A stretch of 64,000 nt of DNA from Papio anubis (GCF_008728515.1 NC_044988.1:28230998-28294997); one strand, 5' to 3'; positions 23,275 through 34,446 are shown, counted from the stretch's first letter. Made by a program: numbers and translations. The notes: generated from the letters alone by a model not told the origin.

Positions 23275-23624
23275 ATTTATTGTTATTCAATTATGTATTT
23301 GAGACTCCCAGAGTCATTGCTCTGTCGCCCAGGCTGGAACTACTAAATGTTGGCGTAAATCTCAGCTTAGCATGCAACCTCTGTCCTCAAACTAGTGTTC
23401 CCAGTGATTACTTCTGCCTCAGCCTCCTGAGTAGCTGGGATCTTACAGGCATGTGCCACCTTACGCCTGGCTAATTTTTGTTATTTTTTGGTAAAGACAG
23501 GGTTTCAGCCATATGTGGCCAGACTCGGCCTTCAATACTCCTGACCCTGTGATCCGCCCGAGCTGGCAGCCTCGCTCAAGAATGCTGGGATTACAGGCTA
23601 ATGATTGCCACCAGGTGCCCGGCC
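23275..23624 (-). mobile_element. Alu with unusually dense small insertions
   Basis: Antisense Alu order is recognisable from GAGACTCCCAGAG to GGTGCCCGGCC, but many 1-10 base insertions interrupt it. Confidence 0.8.
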
Positions 23625-23639
23625 TTGTAATATGTATTC

Positions 23640-23792
23640 TGTAAAAATGGTTAAGGAAGGTATTAATTGTAATATCACAGTGTGTATACATACTTTAAGA
23701 TCATATAAAACATAAAAGGGAGGTATTACTCCTAACACCACAGTGGGTGTACACCCTGTGATATTATTCGTTACATCTAAGGGAGGTATTAC
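23640..23792. repeat. Degenerate tandem repeat, about 60-bp period
   Basis: GGAGGTATTA recurs at about 23655, 23718 and 23779, each time followed by text like CACAGTGGGTGTACACC. Confidence 0.6.
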
Positions 23793-23954
23793 GCCTGTAG
23801 TCTCAGCTACTCGGGAGGCTGAGGCAGAAGAATCACTTGAACCCAGGAGGTGGAAGTTGCAGCGAGCTGAGGTCGCGCCACTGCACTCCAGCCTGGACGA
23901 CAGAGCAAGACTCCGTCTCAAAAAAAAAAAAAGAAAGAAAGAAAAAGAAAAAAA
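23793..23954 (+). mobile_element. 5'-truncated Alu
   Basis: Right part only, beginning ACGCCTGTAGTCTCAGC directly at the tandem repeat edge; GAAA-rich tail. Confidence 0.85.
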
Positions 23955-23964
23955 GAGGTATGTA

Positions 23965-24574
23965 GGCCTGGTGCAGTGTCTCATGCCTGTAATCCTAGCA
24001 CTTTGGGATACTGAGGCAGGAGGATTGCTTGAGCCCAGGAGTTTGAGACTAGTCTGGGCAACATAGCAAGACTTCATCTCTACGATTTTTTTTTTTTCTT
24101 TTTTTAGGCTATGTCCTGCTCTGTCACCCAGGCTGGAGTGCAGTGGCATGATCTCAGCTCACTGCAATCTCCGCTCCCTGGGTTCCGGGGTTTCTCCAGC
24201 CTCAGTCTTGTGAGTAGCTGGTATTACAGGTACCCACCACCACATCGGCTAATTTTTGTATTTTTTTTTAGTAGAGATAGGATTTCACCAAGTTGGCCAG
24301 GCTGGTCTCAAACTCCTCACCTGAAGTGATCCACCCACCTCAGCCTACCCAAGTGTTGGGATTACGGGTGTGAGCCACCAGGCCCAGCCCCTACAAAAAA
24401 TCTTAAAAATTAGCTAGGCATGGTGATAAGTACCTGTAATCTTACCTATTTGGGAGGCTGAGATGGGACGACTGCTCAAGCCTAGGAGTTCAAAGTTACA
24501 GTGAGCTGTGATTGCACCATTGCACTCCAGCCTGAGTGACAGAGACCCTGTCTCAAAAAAACAAACAAAAAAAA
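23965..24574 (+). mobile_element. Alu split by an antisense Alu
   Basis: Left arm 23965-24085 and right arm 24391-24574 of one old copy; the interruption is the next entry. Confidence 0.87.
24086..24390 (-). mobile_element. Alu nested in an Alu
   Basis: Antisense full-length copy inserted at the middle A-rich linker of its host. Confidence 0.9.
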
Positions 24575-25318
24575 GATGTGTTGGAGTACTAACCCCCAGT
24601 ACCTCAGAATGTGACCTCATTTGGAAATAAGGTTGTTGCAGATGTTTTAGTTAAATTAAGACGATGAGGTCATACTGGAATAAGGTAGGTCTCTAAACCA
24701 ATATGACTGATTTCTTACAAGAAGTCAATGAAGACAAAGACACCAAAAGAAGAATGCCATGAGCTCACGCTTGTAATCCCAGCAGTTTAGAAGGCCGAGG
24801 CAGGCAGATTTTCAAGACCTGAGGTCAGGTTTTCAAGACCAGCCTAGCTAACATGGTAAAACACCATCTCTACTAAAAATATAAAAATTAGCTGGGTGTA
24901 GGGGCGCACACCAGTAATCCCAGCTACTCGGGAGCCTGAGGCAAGAAAATCGCCTGAACCTGGGAGGCAGAGGTTGCAGTGAGCCCAGATCACGCCACTG
25001 CACTCCAGCCTGGGTGACAGAGCGAAACTCTGTCTCAAAAAGAAAAAAAGAAAGGGAAAAAAAAGAATGCCACAGGATGATGGAGGTAGAGATTGGAGTT
25101 ACACAGATGCAAGCCAAGGATCACCACAGATTACCTGTGAAACCAGAAGCTAAGGAAAAGATATGCAACAGATTATCTAGAGTCATCAAAGGAGCAGAGT
25201 TTTGCTCATACCTTAATTTTCTATTTCTGCCCTCCAGGACTGTGAGATAACAGATTTCTGTGTTTAAGACCCCAGTTTGTGGAACTTTGTTACAGTGGCT
25301 CCAGGAAACTAATACAAG
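24575..25318 (+). mobile_element. Ancient LTR-like repeat split by an Alu
   Basis: Blocks such as CCTCAGAATGTGACCTCATT and CCTCCAGGACTGTGAGATAA, then GAAACTAATACAAGG, are typical of an old, common mammalian repeat (MaLR-like). The Alu at 24760-25062 interrupts it. Subfamily not assigned. Confidence 0.45.
24760..25062 (+). mobile_element. Alu
   Basis: Sense, first 10 bases lost; AAGAATGCCA on both flanks. Confidence 0.9.
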
Positions 25319-25841
25319 GTTGGTGGTAAATTGAGAGCTAATATGAACAATAGTCTGGCCCTGCTAACCCTCCTCTACTGGGCCAAGGACTCCCAGACAG
25401 TGGGGTGCTGGAGGCCGCTGCTCCTGGCATGAGCTGGTACCATGTGCGCATCTCTGCCCAACTCCTTGTCTAGTGCTGTCATATTGGGAGCTGGCAACCA
25501 GCCATTAGGGCCACCAATCAACCTATTTCCTAGGGAATGAGGAATTTTCTGGGATTCAGGACTTTTAGGCCTAAAACTGGGAAAGTCCCTGGCAAACCAG
25601 AACAAGTTGGTCCCCCTACTAGCCGTGGGAAGAGTATTTATACCATGGAAACCGACAAATCCTACAAATCAGGGCTTTTCCCTTTTGGAGAACTTGTTAA
25701 ATATTGACCAGTACACCACTCTGCCGGTAAGCTCTTGCTTTGACTAGTTTCAGTTAGTCAAAGCCAAAAAAAAAAAAAAAAAAAGCTAAGGTTTTGCTAG
25801 ATAAGTACTATAGTTACAACCGCAGCATTATGAATCACATT
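25319..25841. other. Unique sequence with a perfect hairpin
   Basis: No gene. Contains the 10-bp inverted repeat at 25737-25764 followed by an A run (25766-25785). Confidence 0.55.
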
Positions 25842-26140
25842 TTGTTTTGTTTTGCTTTGAGACAGAGTCTGACTCTGTCACCCAGGCTGAAGTGCAGTGG
25901 CACAATCTCAGCTCACTGCAACCTCCACCTCTCAGGTTCAAGTGATTCCCCTGCCTCAGCCTCCCGAGTAGCTGGGATTACATATGTGTACTGCCACACC
26001 TGGCTAATTTTTGTATTTTCACTAGAAATGGGGTTTTACCATGTTGGCCGGGCTACTTTCGAACTCCTGGCCTCAAGTGATCCGCCTGCATTGGCCTCCC
26101 AAAGTGCTGGGATTATAGGTGTGAGCCACCAGGCCCGGCC
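25842..26140 (-). mobile_element. Alu
   Basis: Antisense; AATCACATTT flanks both sides. 26141-26687 beyond it is unique sequence. Confidence 0.92.
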
Positions 26141-26687
26141 CATAAATCACATTTATAAAAAAATTTTAAATATAAAGCTAAGAAATGGCCTCTCCCTAAA
26201 CTTGACCTTCTCTTCCAGATCAACGGAATTTATTTATTTAGAGCTACCAATATCAAAGTTCTTCTCAACTGGAAACATATAATTGTAAAATCTTAGAATT
26301 GAACACAAGTTTGGAAATGTTAAAAATGGCCCTTTTTAAGGCCCCAACATCCTTTTTCCTAACAACTACGTAACAGAAATACAGATGCTTCACACCCTCC
26401 TATGGACTTACACAACTAGATCTAAGCCTTACAATCAATTATACTTGTCACAATAATTTATGGAGAATCAGCAGTGACTTATTGAGCATTGGCACAGTGC
26501 TTAGTCCACCACATCTATGGCATAAATAAAATAACTTCTAGGTTGCACCCTAGCAGCAATAACACCACCCTTCTCTTCCATTAGAGAAACTGTAGAGGAA
26601 TTTGAGAGAATGAGTGAATCTCCACTAGATCCAGCAGCAGCCTAGAGGTCTCCCTTTCTCAATGAGGCACAGGCATGAAGATGTTCT

Positions 26688-27240
26688 TGTCAGAGGCCTG
26701 TGAACCGGAGCAACTTTATCTTAAATAGGAGCTGGGTAAAATAAGGCTGAAACCTACTGGGCTGCATTCCCAGACAGTTAAGGCATTCTAAGTCACAGGA
26801 TGAGAGGAGGTGGGCACAAGATACAGGTCATAAAGACCTTGCTGATAAAACAACAAGTCGGTTTTGGAGCTGGCCAAAACCTACCAATAGTAAGATGGCC
26901 ACGAGACTGACCTCTGGTGATCCTCACTACTACACCCCCACCAGCGCCATGACAGTTTACAAATGCCGTGGTAATGTCACGAAGTTACCCTATATGGTCT
27001 AAAAAGGGGAGGCATGAAAAATCCACCCGTTGTTTAGCATATCATCAAGAAATAACCATAAAAATGGGCAACCAGAAGCCCTCGGGGCTACTCTGTCTAT
27101 GGAGTAGCCATTCTTTTATTTCTCTACTTTCTTAATAAACTTGCTTTCACTTTATTGTGTGGACTCGCCCTGAATTCTTTCTTGTGCGAGATCCAAGAAC
27201 CCTCTCTTGGGGTGTGGATCGGGACCCCTTTCCAGTAACA
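26688..27240 (+). mobile_element. ERV1-type solo LTR (subfamily not assigned)
   Basis: It begins TGTCAGAGGCC and ends CCAGTAACA, with AATAAA at 27134-27139 and a U5 reading CCTGAATTCTTTCTTG then GATCCAAGAACCC. Flanking 4-mers TTCT and CTCT agree at three of four positions, a possible target duplication. No internal viral region adjoins it. Confidence 0.75.
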
Positions 27241-27426
27241 CTCTGACAGCACCCTCCCTCCCTAACTCTCTGACTTTCTCATCACTCTCCCAGTTCATCC
27301 TACTCACTGCTTGTAGCCAGAGGATCTGTTTAAAATGTTCAGCTACTAGATGGAATGATCTCCAAGGTATATGGTACAGTAAAACAAAAACAACAAAACC
27401 CAAGCAGTTTGTACTATGTACTGCCT

Positions 27427-27723
27427 TTTTTATTTTTGAGATGGAGTTTTGCTCTTGTCGCCTAGGCTGGAGTGCAATGGTGCCATCTCAGCTTACTGCA
27501 ACCTCCGCCTCCTGGGTTCAAGTGATTCTCCTACCTCAGCCTCCCGAGTAGCTGGGATGAGGCGCCCACCACCACATCTGGCTAATTTTTAAAATATATT
27601 TTTAGTAGAAACGGGGTTTCACCATGTTGGCCAGGCTGGTCTCGAACTCCTGGCCTCAGATGATCCACCCGCCTTGGCCTCCCGAAGTGCTGGGATTACA
27701 GGCGTGAGCCACCACGCCTGGCC
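27427..27723 (-). mobile_element. Alu
   Basis: Antisense; TATGTACTGCCTTTT on both sides. Confidence 0.93.
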
Positions 27724-27819
27724 TATGTACTGCCTTTTATAATTTAAAAAGCAGTCTTATGTATGTTTGTACAAAGGCAGCCTCTATAAGCTTATAGCAT
27801 ACACTATGACCATAACTCT

Positions 27820-28000
27820 TTCCACAATGCATTTTATCCATGTACTTTTCTATTTCTTTTCTATCTCTGTATTTCACTAGACCATGAATTCCGTGAGGTG
27901 AGGGAATGTGTTTGTTAACCTTTGTATCCTAGCACGTGGCCTGGTTCAAAATAGGCAATCAATAACGGTTGGTTGAATATATGAATTATTAAATAAAGGC
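27820..28000 (+). repeat. L2-type 3' end fragment
   Basis: GACCATGAATTCCGTGAGG, then CAATCAATAACGGTTGGTTG before AATTATTAAATAAAG, has the order of an L2 3' end. Similar weaker pieces occur at 19060-19140, 47680-47790 and 54650-54790. Confidence 0.45.
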
Positions 28001-28712
28001 AAAAATACAGTCCTTCACAGTTTCCTTGTCCCAGTTAAATTTATGAAGCCAATTCTTTAATGTAAACACATATCCATCAAGGGTGTGTGCCACTTCCTAC
28101 CATTTTAAGTATTTTTTTAAATCAGGAAGAGCCAGAGGCAAAAGTCAAGAAATTAACCACATGCGAGCGCGCACGCGCACACACATACACACACAGACAC
28201 AGATAGGCCCAAACGTCTAATTAGGAAAACCAAAACAAAACCAATTTACAAGCCTTGGCTCATCATCTCAATAGCTACTTGCACTAATCCTATAATTTAT
28301 GTCTACTAAACACTGTTATTTTCCTTCTCTGGGCATTAGGCAACTTGGGAAAGGATTCCAGAAAAATTTCAACACTACTGACACTCATGATTATTAATGT
28401 TATTAATACTGTTTTTTATTTTTAATGGCCAGTCTTCTAAATGCTTGTATCCAACCTTAGAGAAGAATGTATTTTATAGGATTGCTGCCAAATGCAGCCC
28501 TGAACGCTATCTACTGGGAGTCTCCAGCCTTCCCAGTATTAACCTGACTTCCCAAAGCCCCTGGAGATCTCCCTTCTTTCCAAAGGAAGCCTTAAGATTC
28601 CTTCTTTTTTCACATCTGCTTGTCACTGACACACCCCTGGAACAGGACAAGGGAAGTGTCCACCTACCCTACCTTCCTCCTTTCTCAGGCCAAGTGTCAT
28701 TCTCGGATGGCA

Positions 28713-28753
28713 GGGGCGGGAGACAGGGGAGGAGAGGAGGGGAGGGGTACGGG
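28713..28753 (+). other. Putative G-quadruplex motif
   Basis: Six G runs of three or four (28713, 28718, 28726, 28739, 28744, 28751) with mostly short loops. Confidence 0.6.
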
Positions 28754-29726
28754 AAAAGGATGTAGTGGAGGGAGAGTTAAGGCCCGGTTCTGCCTTTCTC
28801 CCTCCCCCCAGCCCAGCGGATTTCCTTCCCAGGGCAGTAGCCAGTGGCTCCAGGAAATAATTGCCCTTATCAGCCCTCACTCTGAACAGTAAGAAAGGAA
28901 AGGTCTCAATTCTTCCCTGAAAAGGAAGGGAATCTCAGTCCACTTTTTGGTTTTTCAAATAACCCTTCTTAGCACCTCTAGGGCTCATCCTAACATCCCC
29001 AGGGCTCTTGATTTCTCTCCTGATGCAGTTCTTGGATCTTAGTTTACATAAGAATGCTCCAGTGGAGTTAGTTAAGGATGCAGCTTTTCCTTCTGCCCTG
29101 GAGTCTATCAGGTGTTTGTATGGTTAAATGACACTCTTTAGCAGTCTGATGAGTGTCTACCTTTTCGTACCACTTATACTTTTTACCTTGGGCATGGAGT
29201 GGTCCTGACAAATCTTTCTGAAATTCTGGTGAAAAATTCTAAGCGAGAGAAGGGGAGCCTGAACAGAAGCTGGGGTTTTCCTCCTGAGTGGTGAGGGGGC
29301 AGTGAACCACAAAGATGAAGACTGGATCTGGTGTGAAGGGATGGAGGCTGAGCTCCATGTACGTTCCAAAGGGCATCTAGAAAGGTGTTTGTTTCACTGG
29401 GATGTTTTTATGGCACCCTGCAATCTTTTAATTTTTCCCTTATTCATTCTTTTCTAAAACCCTTGAAAGATTCCACTAGGGCTGTTCTTGCCTTTAGAAC
29501 TGTGAGCCTAGTGAAGCAGGAAAGTCTCTTTGGGAGTAAATAGCAGACTAGAACACCCCCACTCCACCCCAACCCATCCAGACGCTGCTAACACAGAGAG
29601 GAAGGCTGGGTTGAATGTCCCCCTCCCTATTCTTCCTCTCAGGATTGGGCACACACCTGGCTGGGATAAAGGAGTCAGGTCATTTGAAAGGCCCATCTCT
29701 CTCTTACCAGGGGAGGGCATCCAGGT

Positions 29727-30400
29727 TCTTGACGTCTTGAACAAAGAATTGGATAAAACGCACAAACAAAGCAAGGAAGGAATGAAGGGATTTACTGAAA
29801 ATCAAAGTACACTCCACAGTGTGGGAGTGGCCCGAGCATAGGGGCTCAAGGGCCCTGTTACAGAATTTTTGGGAGTTCAAATACCCTCTAGACGATTCCA
29901 TTGGTTACTTGGGGTACGTCCTATGTAAATGAAGAGGATGAAGTAAAGTTACAGGCATACACCCTATGGAGAGGATTTTTTTTTTTTTTTTTTTTGAGAT
30001 GGAGTCTCTGCCGCCCGGGCTGGAGTGCAGTGGCCGGATCTCAGCTCACTGCAAGCTCCGCCTCCCGGGTTCATGCCATTCTCCTGCCTCAGCCTCCCGA
30101 GTAACTGGGACTACAGGCGCCCGCCACCTCGCCTGGCTAGTTTTTTGTATTTTTTAGTAGAGACAGGGTTTCACTGTGTTAGCCAGGATGGTCTCGATCT
30201 CCTGACCTCGTGATCCGCCCGTCTCGGCCTCCCAAAGTGCTGGGATTACAGGCTTGAGCCACTGCGCCCGGCCAAGGAGAGGATATTTTCTGTCATAGCT
30301 GAAGTGTGAATCAGCCTATGTTTCCTGCCTTCAGACGCTATTTTCCTGCCTCATCTATTTCTTTCTTCCATTCCCTGTGCCACATGGAAGGGTTCCTTTG
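29727..30400 (-). mobile_element. Possible antisense ERV LTR remnant split by an Alu
   Basis: Text around 29790-29900 (TTTACTGAAAATCAAAGTAC, ACTCCACAGTGTGGGAG) and 30274-30400 resembles ERV1 LTRs read antisense. The Alu at 29976-30273 splits it. No clear ends were found. Confidence 0.3.
29976..30273 (-). mobile_element. Young Alu of Old World monkey type
   Basis: Antisense, low divergence. Variants GTGGCCGGATCTCAG, CCACCTCGCC, CCGTCTCGGCC and GGCTTGAGCC. GGAGAGGAT(A)TTTT flanks. Confidence 0.9.
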
Positions 30401-30413
30401 GGTTTCCAGGGAC

Positions 30414-30940
30414 TGTCAGGTGTCCTAACCAGAGTGACTCCATCTTGAATAAAGGCCAAATAAAGCCAAACCTGCTGGGTTACATTCCCCAGGAACTGGG
30501 CACTCTTGGTCATGAGATGTTTATGATTGAGGGAATGAGTTAAAGTTGCTAACTAAAGACCCAGAACTTACGGAAATGCCCCAATATTTTAAGAACAAAA
30601 AGCATTCTTAGTTTAAGAATAGATTCTGCTTTAAAGATAACAGTGTACTCATAAATTCTGGCTGAAATCAATAGTAACAGGAAAATAACAGTACCAGCAG
30701 CCTGTCACAAGCTGATCACAAGCCTTTGTAATTAAGAACACAATTCTTATACAAACTACATAAGCAAGCACTACGTTTAAAGTAGTGCTTTCCTCCTCTT
30801 TTTTTCTGAGGATGCCCTACTCTGTAATTGAGTAGTCTCTAATTAACTATCTTAACTTCATTATACTCTGCAACTTACCCTGAATTCTTTCTCGGGCAAG
30901 ATCCAAGAACACTCTTGGGGTCTGGAACAAGACCTCTGGT
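30414..30940 (+). mobile_element. ERV1-type LTR related at its U5 end to the one at 26688
   Basis: Starts TGTCAGGTGTCC. The end shares CCTGAATTCTTTCT and GATCCAAGAACACTCTTGGG with the LTR 3.7 kb to the left, but the U3 differs. No proviral interior lies between them, so these are separate insertions. Confidence 0.65.
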
Positions 30941-30979
30941 GTCAGGACTGGGCACCAGATCTGGAAGAAGCAGGACTCA

Positions 30980-31118
30980 GGCCAGGTGCATTGGCTCATG
31001 CCTGTAATCCCAACACTTTGGGAGGCCAAGGCAGGCGGATCATCTGAGGTCAGGAGTTCAAGACCAGTGTAGCCAACATGGCGAAACCCCGTCTCTACTA
31101 AAAATACAAAAATTAGTC
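30980..31118 (+). mobile_element. Alu left arm
   Basis: Sense left monomer ending AAAAATTAGTCG, into which or after which the next Alu inserted. Confidence 0.85.
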
Positions 31119-31398
31119 GCTGGGCATGGTGGCTCACGCCTGTAATCTCAGCACTTTGGGAGGCTGAGGCAGGTGGATCCCGAGGTCAGGAGATGGAGAC
31201 CATCCTGGCTAACATGGTGAAACCCCATCTCTACTAAAAATACAAAAAATTAGCCGGTCATGGTGGCAGGCACCTGTAGTCCCAGCTACCCAGGAGGCTG
31301 AGGCAGGAGAATCACTGGAACCCAGAGGGCAGAGGCTGCAGTGAGCCGAGATTGCGCCACTGCAATCCAGCCTGGGCAACAGAGCAAGACTCTGTCTC
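31119..31398 (+). mobile_element. Alu with a purine-tract tail
   Basis: Sense AluY/S-like; tail passes into the GAA/GGA tract. Confidence 0.92.
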
Positions 31399-31520
31399 AA
31401 AAAAAGGAGAAGAAGAAGAAGGAGAAGGAGAGGAGGAGGAGGAGGGGGAAGAAGGAGGAGGAGGAGGGGGAGGAGAAGGAGGAGGAGGAGGGAAGAGAAG
31501 AGAAGAAGAAGGAAGAAGGA
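31399..31520. repeat. Uninterrupted purine tract (GAA/GGA)n from an Alu tail
   Basis: 122 consecutive G/A bases on the plus strand with AGAAGAAGAAGG and GGAGGAGGAGG units; on the FXN sense strand it reads TTC/TCC. 31521-31891 beyond it is unique sequence. Confidence 0.97.
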
Positions 31521-31891
31521 CTTTGCAGGTGGCACACAAAATTAGATGAAAAGAATAAGGGGCCCTTAAAGGGGGAAGAAAAAAAACGGGAAGTCCAGAT
31601 GGAGAAAGATTCCTTAGATGATAGCTAGGGGATGCTGTGAGGGGTCCCTGAGGGTCTAGAACAGGACTCTCCTGCCCAAGGGGAGAACCAGGATGGATTG
31701 CGGAGGGCTAGTAGGCTAGGAGAGTGCAGTGGTTCTCTTTAAAGAAAAATCTCAGGACCCTTTATATTCTTGAGTTATAGAGGACTCCAAAGAGCTTTTG
31801 TTTGTGTGTTATATATGTCCTTTTAATCATATTTAAAATTAAAACTGAGAAATGTTGAAAATGGTCATCTGTTCATTAATTTAGAAATAAT

Positions 31892-32210
31892 AGCTGGGTG
31901 TGGTGACTCATGCCTGTGGTCCCAGCACTTTGGAAGGCTGAGGCAAGAGAATCGCTTGAGCTCAGGAGTTCGAGATCAGCCTGGGCAACATGGCAAAACC
32001 CCATCTCTATTAAAAAAAAAAAAAAAAAAATTAGCCAGGCATGGTTGCATGCGCTTGTACTCCCAACTACTCAGGAGGCTGAGATGGAGGATCGCTTGAG
32101 CCTGGGTGTGCGAGACTACAGTGAGACGTGATCATGCCACTGTATTCCAGCCTGGGCGACAGAGTGGGACCTTGTCTCAAAAAAAAGGAAAAGAAAAGAA
32201 AAGAAAAAAG
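31892..32210 (+). mobile_element. Alu
   Basis: Sense, AAAAG-repeat tail. Confidence 0.9.
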
Positions 32211-32244
32211 ACATAACAATCATAAACTCATCTGTTTATATGGT

Positions 32245-32642
32245 TAAAAGAAAACCTTACACAAATTAAATTTAACAGAGTTTAATTGAACAGTTTGAGA
32301 ATCGGGCAGCCTCCTCAGCCAGAGTAGGCTCAGAGACTCCAGCACAGCCACGTGGTGGAAGAAGATTTATGGACAGAGAAAGAAAAGTGGCATACAGGAA
32401 ACAGAAGTGAGGTATAGAAACAGCCAGATTGGTTACAGTTCCATATTTGCCTTATTTGAAAGCAGTGTCAAGAGTTGACCTCCTTTGGCCAAAATCCAAT
32501 GATTGTCACAAGAGTAGGTCACAGTCTTGTTTACACATCTAGGTAGGTTACAATTCACTAAGTACAGAATAACCTTTAGGTCAAGCTTAAACTATGTAAG
32601 GAGGCAGCTTTAGGCTAAATTCGATTTAATAATATTAATGAC
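32245..32642 (-). mobile_element. ERV LTR, same family as 55985-56365 (inverted)
   Basis: Read on the minus strand it contains GCCTAAAGCTGCCTCCTTAC, AACCAATCTGGCTGTTTCTA and AACTCTGTTAAATTTAA in that order. The same blocks occur in the plus-strand copy at 56 kb. Subfamily not assigned (MER21/ERVL-like is possible). Confidence 0.65.
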
Positions 32643-32705
32643 ATATTTATGATAAATAACTATATTTTCAAAACAAAACATATTTGGTGGGAAGAATGGA
32701 ATCAC

Positions 32706-33028
32706 TGCAGGACTTTTCCTTAGTTCAGCTAAAGATAAGGCTCTTGTCCATCCCACAGCCACAAAAGTTTAGGCTTGCAGATGGTTTAAAGGGTGAGTAA
32801 AGCAGGGTTTTATTAAGTGAAAATGGGAAATAAAGGGTTGGGGGGAACAGGGATCCTCTGCAAGGCCAGAGTCCCCTGCTAGAGTGCTTCCCACCAGGCT
32901 GCTCGAATCCCAGGTTCACATAGGAAAAGGAGGCACCAGGCTTTTCCCTGCTGCAAACTCCTGAGGCTCCACCCCAGTGGGCAGGCTGGTTGGAGTTTCT
33001 CCAGGGACCCCCTCCCATCTGGCTGTCA
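32706..33028 (-). mobile_element. ERV1-type LTR on the minus strand
   Basis: Minus-strand text runs from TGACAGCCAGATGG to GTCCTGCA, with AATAAA at 32813-32808 and a C/T-rich leader. It has TG...CA ends and the size of a short LTR, with no internal region attached. Confidence 0.5.
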
Positions 33029-33057
33029 AATAATTATTTTAGAGTTTTATAAAACTC

Positions 33058-33754
33058 TGAGAAATAAAAATGAAATCCTAAGTTGCCCAGCTGACTAAAC
33101 GGATACACCACCTCTTGGCCAAGGGGACCCCAGAGAAACCTTGAAAACTGAGTTCCTGCCATGATGTGTTGTTATACCCTCTCCATTGCTAAACACCATT
33201 AGGATTTCCTTCCTATAGGTTAAACAGAAATCAGCCCTTTGGAAGGACGAGCTGCACCGCTGATATCAACCAATGGTCTGACACTGCCCCTTCCTTTTGC
33301 AGTTCTGCACAACTAACCAGCATTCCTTCCTCATAATAGACTGCCCACAATGGAGTGGTTCTGGCCAGAGGATGCACAGTGAGGGTTTTTGTGTCCTCTG
33401 TTTCACCTTTTGATGTCAGAGGACAGAAAACTCCACCCTCTGATCATGCTAATGCTGCCAATTTTTGCACATGCATCCCATGGAGAGGCATGAAACTCAA
33501 CTGAGCATGTGCATGTTTCTCCTTTCATGACTATTCATGACTCCTCCTATAGTTTATTGAATACATACATTTGGCCATCCTATTCAACATAAATGCCTGT
33601 CTTATTCTTCTGACCCTCAGTGTCTGTTTTTGGCTTCTGGCCAGAGACTACATTTCTCAGCCTGTCAGAATGACCACCCTGCAGGCTGCTATCTTTTAGG
33701 AGAAATAAAGTTCTTCTTTGCAAATTTATTAATCTCAGAATTCTTCAGTTGACA
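33058..33754 (+). mobile_element. ERV1-type LTR, same family as 59199
   Basis: Starts TGAGAAATAAAAATGAAATC and ends GTTGACA. AATAAA lies near 33704. CTCTTGGCCAAGGGGACCCC and AGGTTAAACAGAAATCAGC are shared with the 59 kb copy. Part of a run of LTRs from 32.2 to 33.75 kb. Confidence 0.65.
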
Positions 33755-33936
33755 ACTGTAATGTTTGGCTTAATGGAAAACAGCTGGATTCTTCTACTTG
33801 TCTCTTCATTCCATCTGTTGCAATATGTTGTTTTCATTGGAGTATATGAAGAAAACCCAGGCTCACAGAGTTATGTAGTTGGAAAAAGGAGAACATTACA
33901 TATCTCTGAAGAGATCTGGGGGACCCAGAGGTTCAC

Positions 33937-34228
33937 TTTTTTTTTTTTTTTTTTGAGACAGAGTCTTGTTCTGTTACCCAGGCTGGAGTGCAGTGGCATG
34001 ATCTTGGCTCACTCCAACCTCCACCTTATGGGCTCCAGTGATTCTCCTGCCTCAGCTTCCTGAGTAGCTGGGATTACAGGTGTGCGCCACCACACCCAGC
34101 GAATTTTTGTATTTCTAGTAGAGATGAGGTTTCACCATGTTGGCCAGGCTGGTCTCAAACTCCTGACCTCAAGTGAACCACCCGCCTCGGCCTATCAAAG
34201 TGCTGAGATTACAGGCATGAGCTGCCGC
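33937..34228 (-). mobile_element. Alu
   Basis: Antisense; TTCACTTT on both flanks; last bases of the element lost. Confidence 0.9.
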
Positions 34229-34446
34229 TTCACTTTGAAAGCTGTTGGGATGAAGACACTCTTCTCATACTCCAGCAACTCCATATAACATCTGTAATGA
34301 TGGGTGAAAATGTGTAACTCAAAATTAATGCATAAATATTTTATAAATTTGTATTCAGTGAGCTATCAATAAAATGTTTTCTCTTTAAAGTTTTGAATTT
34401 ATTGTTTATAATTTATCAAATAATAAACATATGTTGTTTAGAAAGG

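Larger units (their letters stand above)
27741..29726. other. Nearly 2 kb of mostly unique sequence
   Basis: Includes the L2-like piece (27820-28000), a CA-rich run (28166-28202) and a G-rich block (28713-28753). Open frames in the 28.4-28.9 kb block overlap on both strands without motifs and are attributed to base composition. Confidence 0.5.

Noticed and set aside
28397..28892. Overlapping frames of 85-122 codons on both strands
   Set aside because: No motif, opposite-strand overlap, and GC-rich composition explain the absence of stops.
26688..30940. A full provirus between two similar LTRs
   Set aside because: The interior is unique sequence without a primer-binding site or retroviral genes, and the two LTRs differ in U3.
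31399..31520. The Friedreich ataxia GAA repeat itself
   Set aside because: That repeat lies in FXN intron 1, beyond the right edge; this tract is in the intron before exon 5b and is antisense GAA/GGA.
31209..31549. Long Pro/Leu-rich and Glu/Gly-rich frames
   Set aside because: Products of the purine tract read in both directions, with Alu text at their ends.
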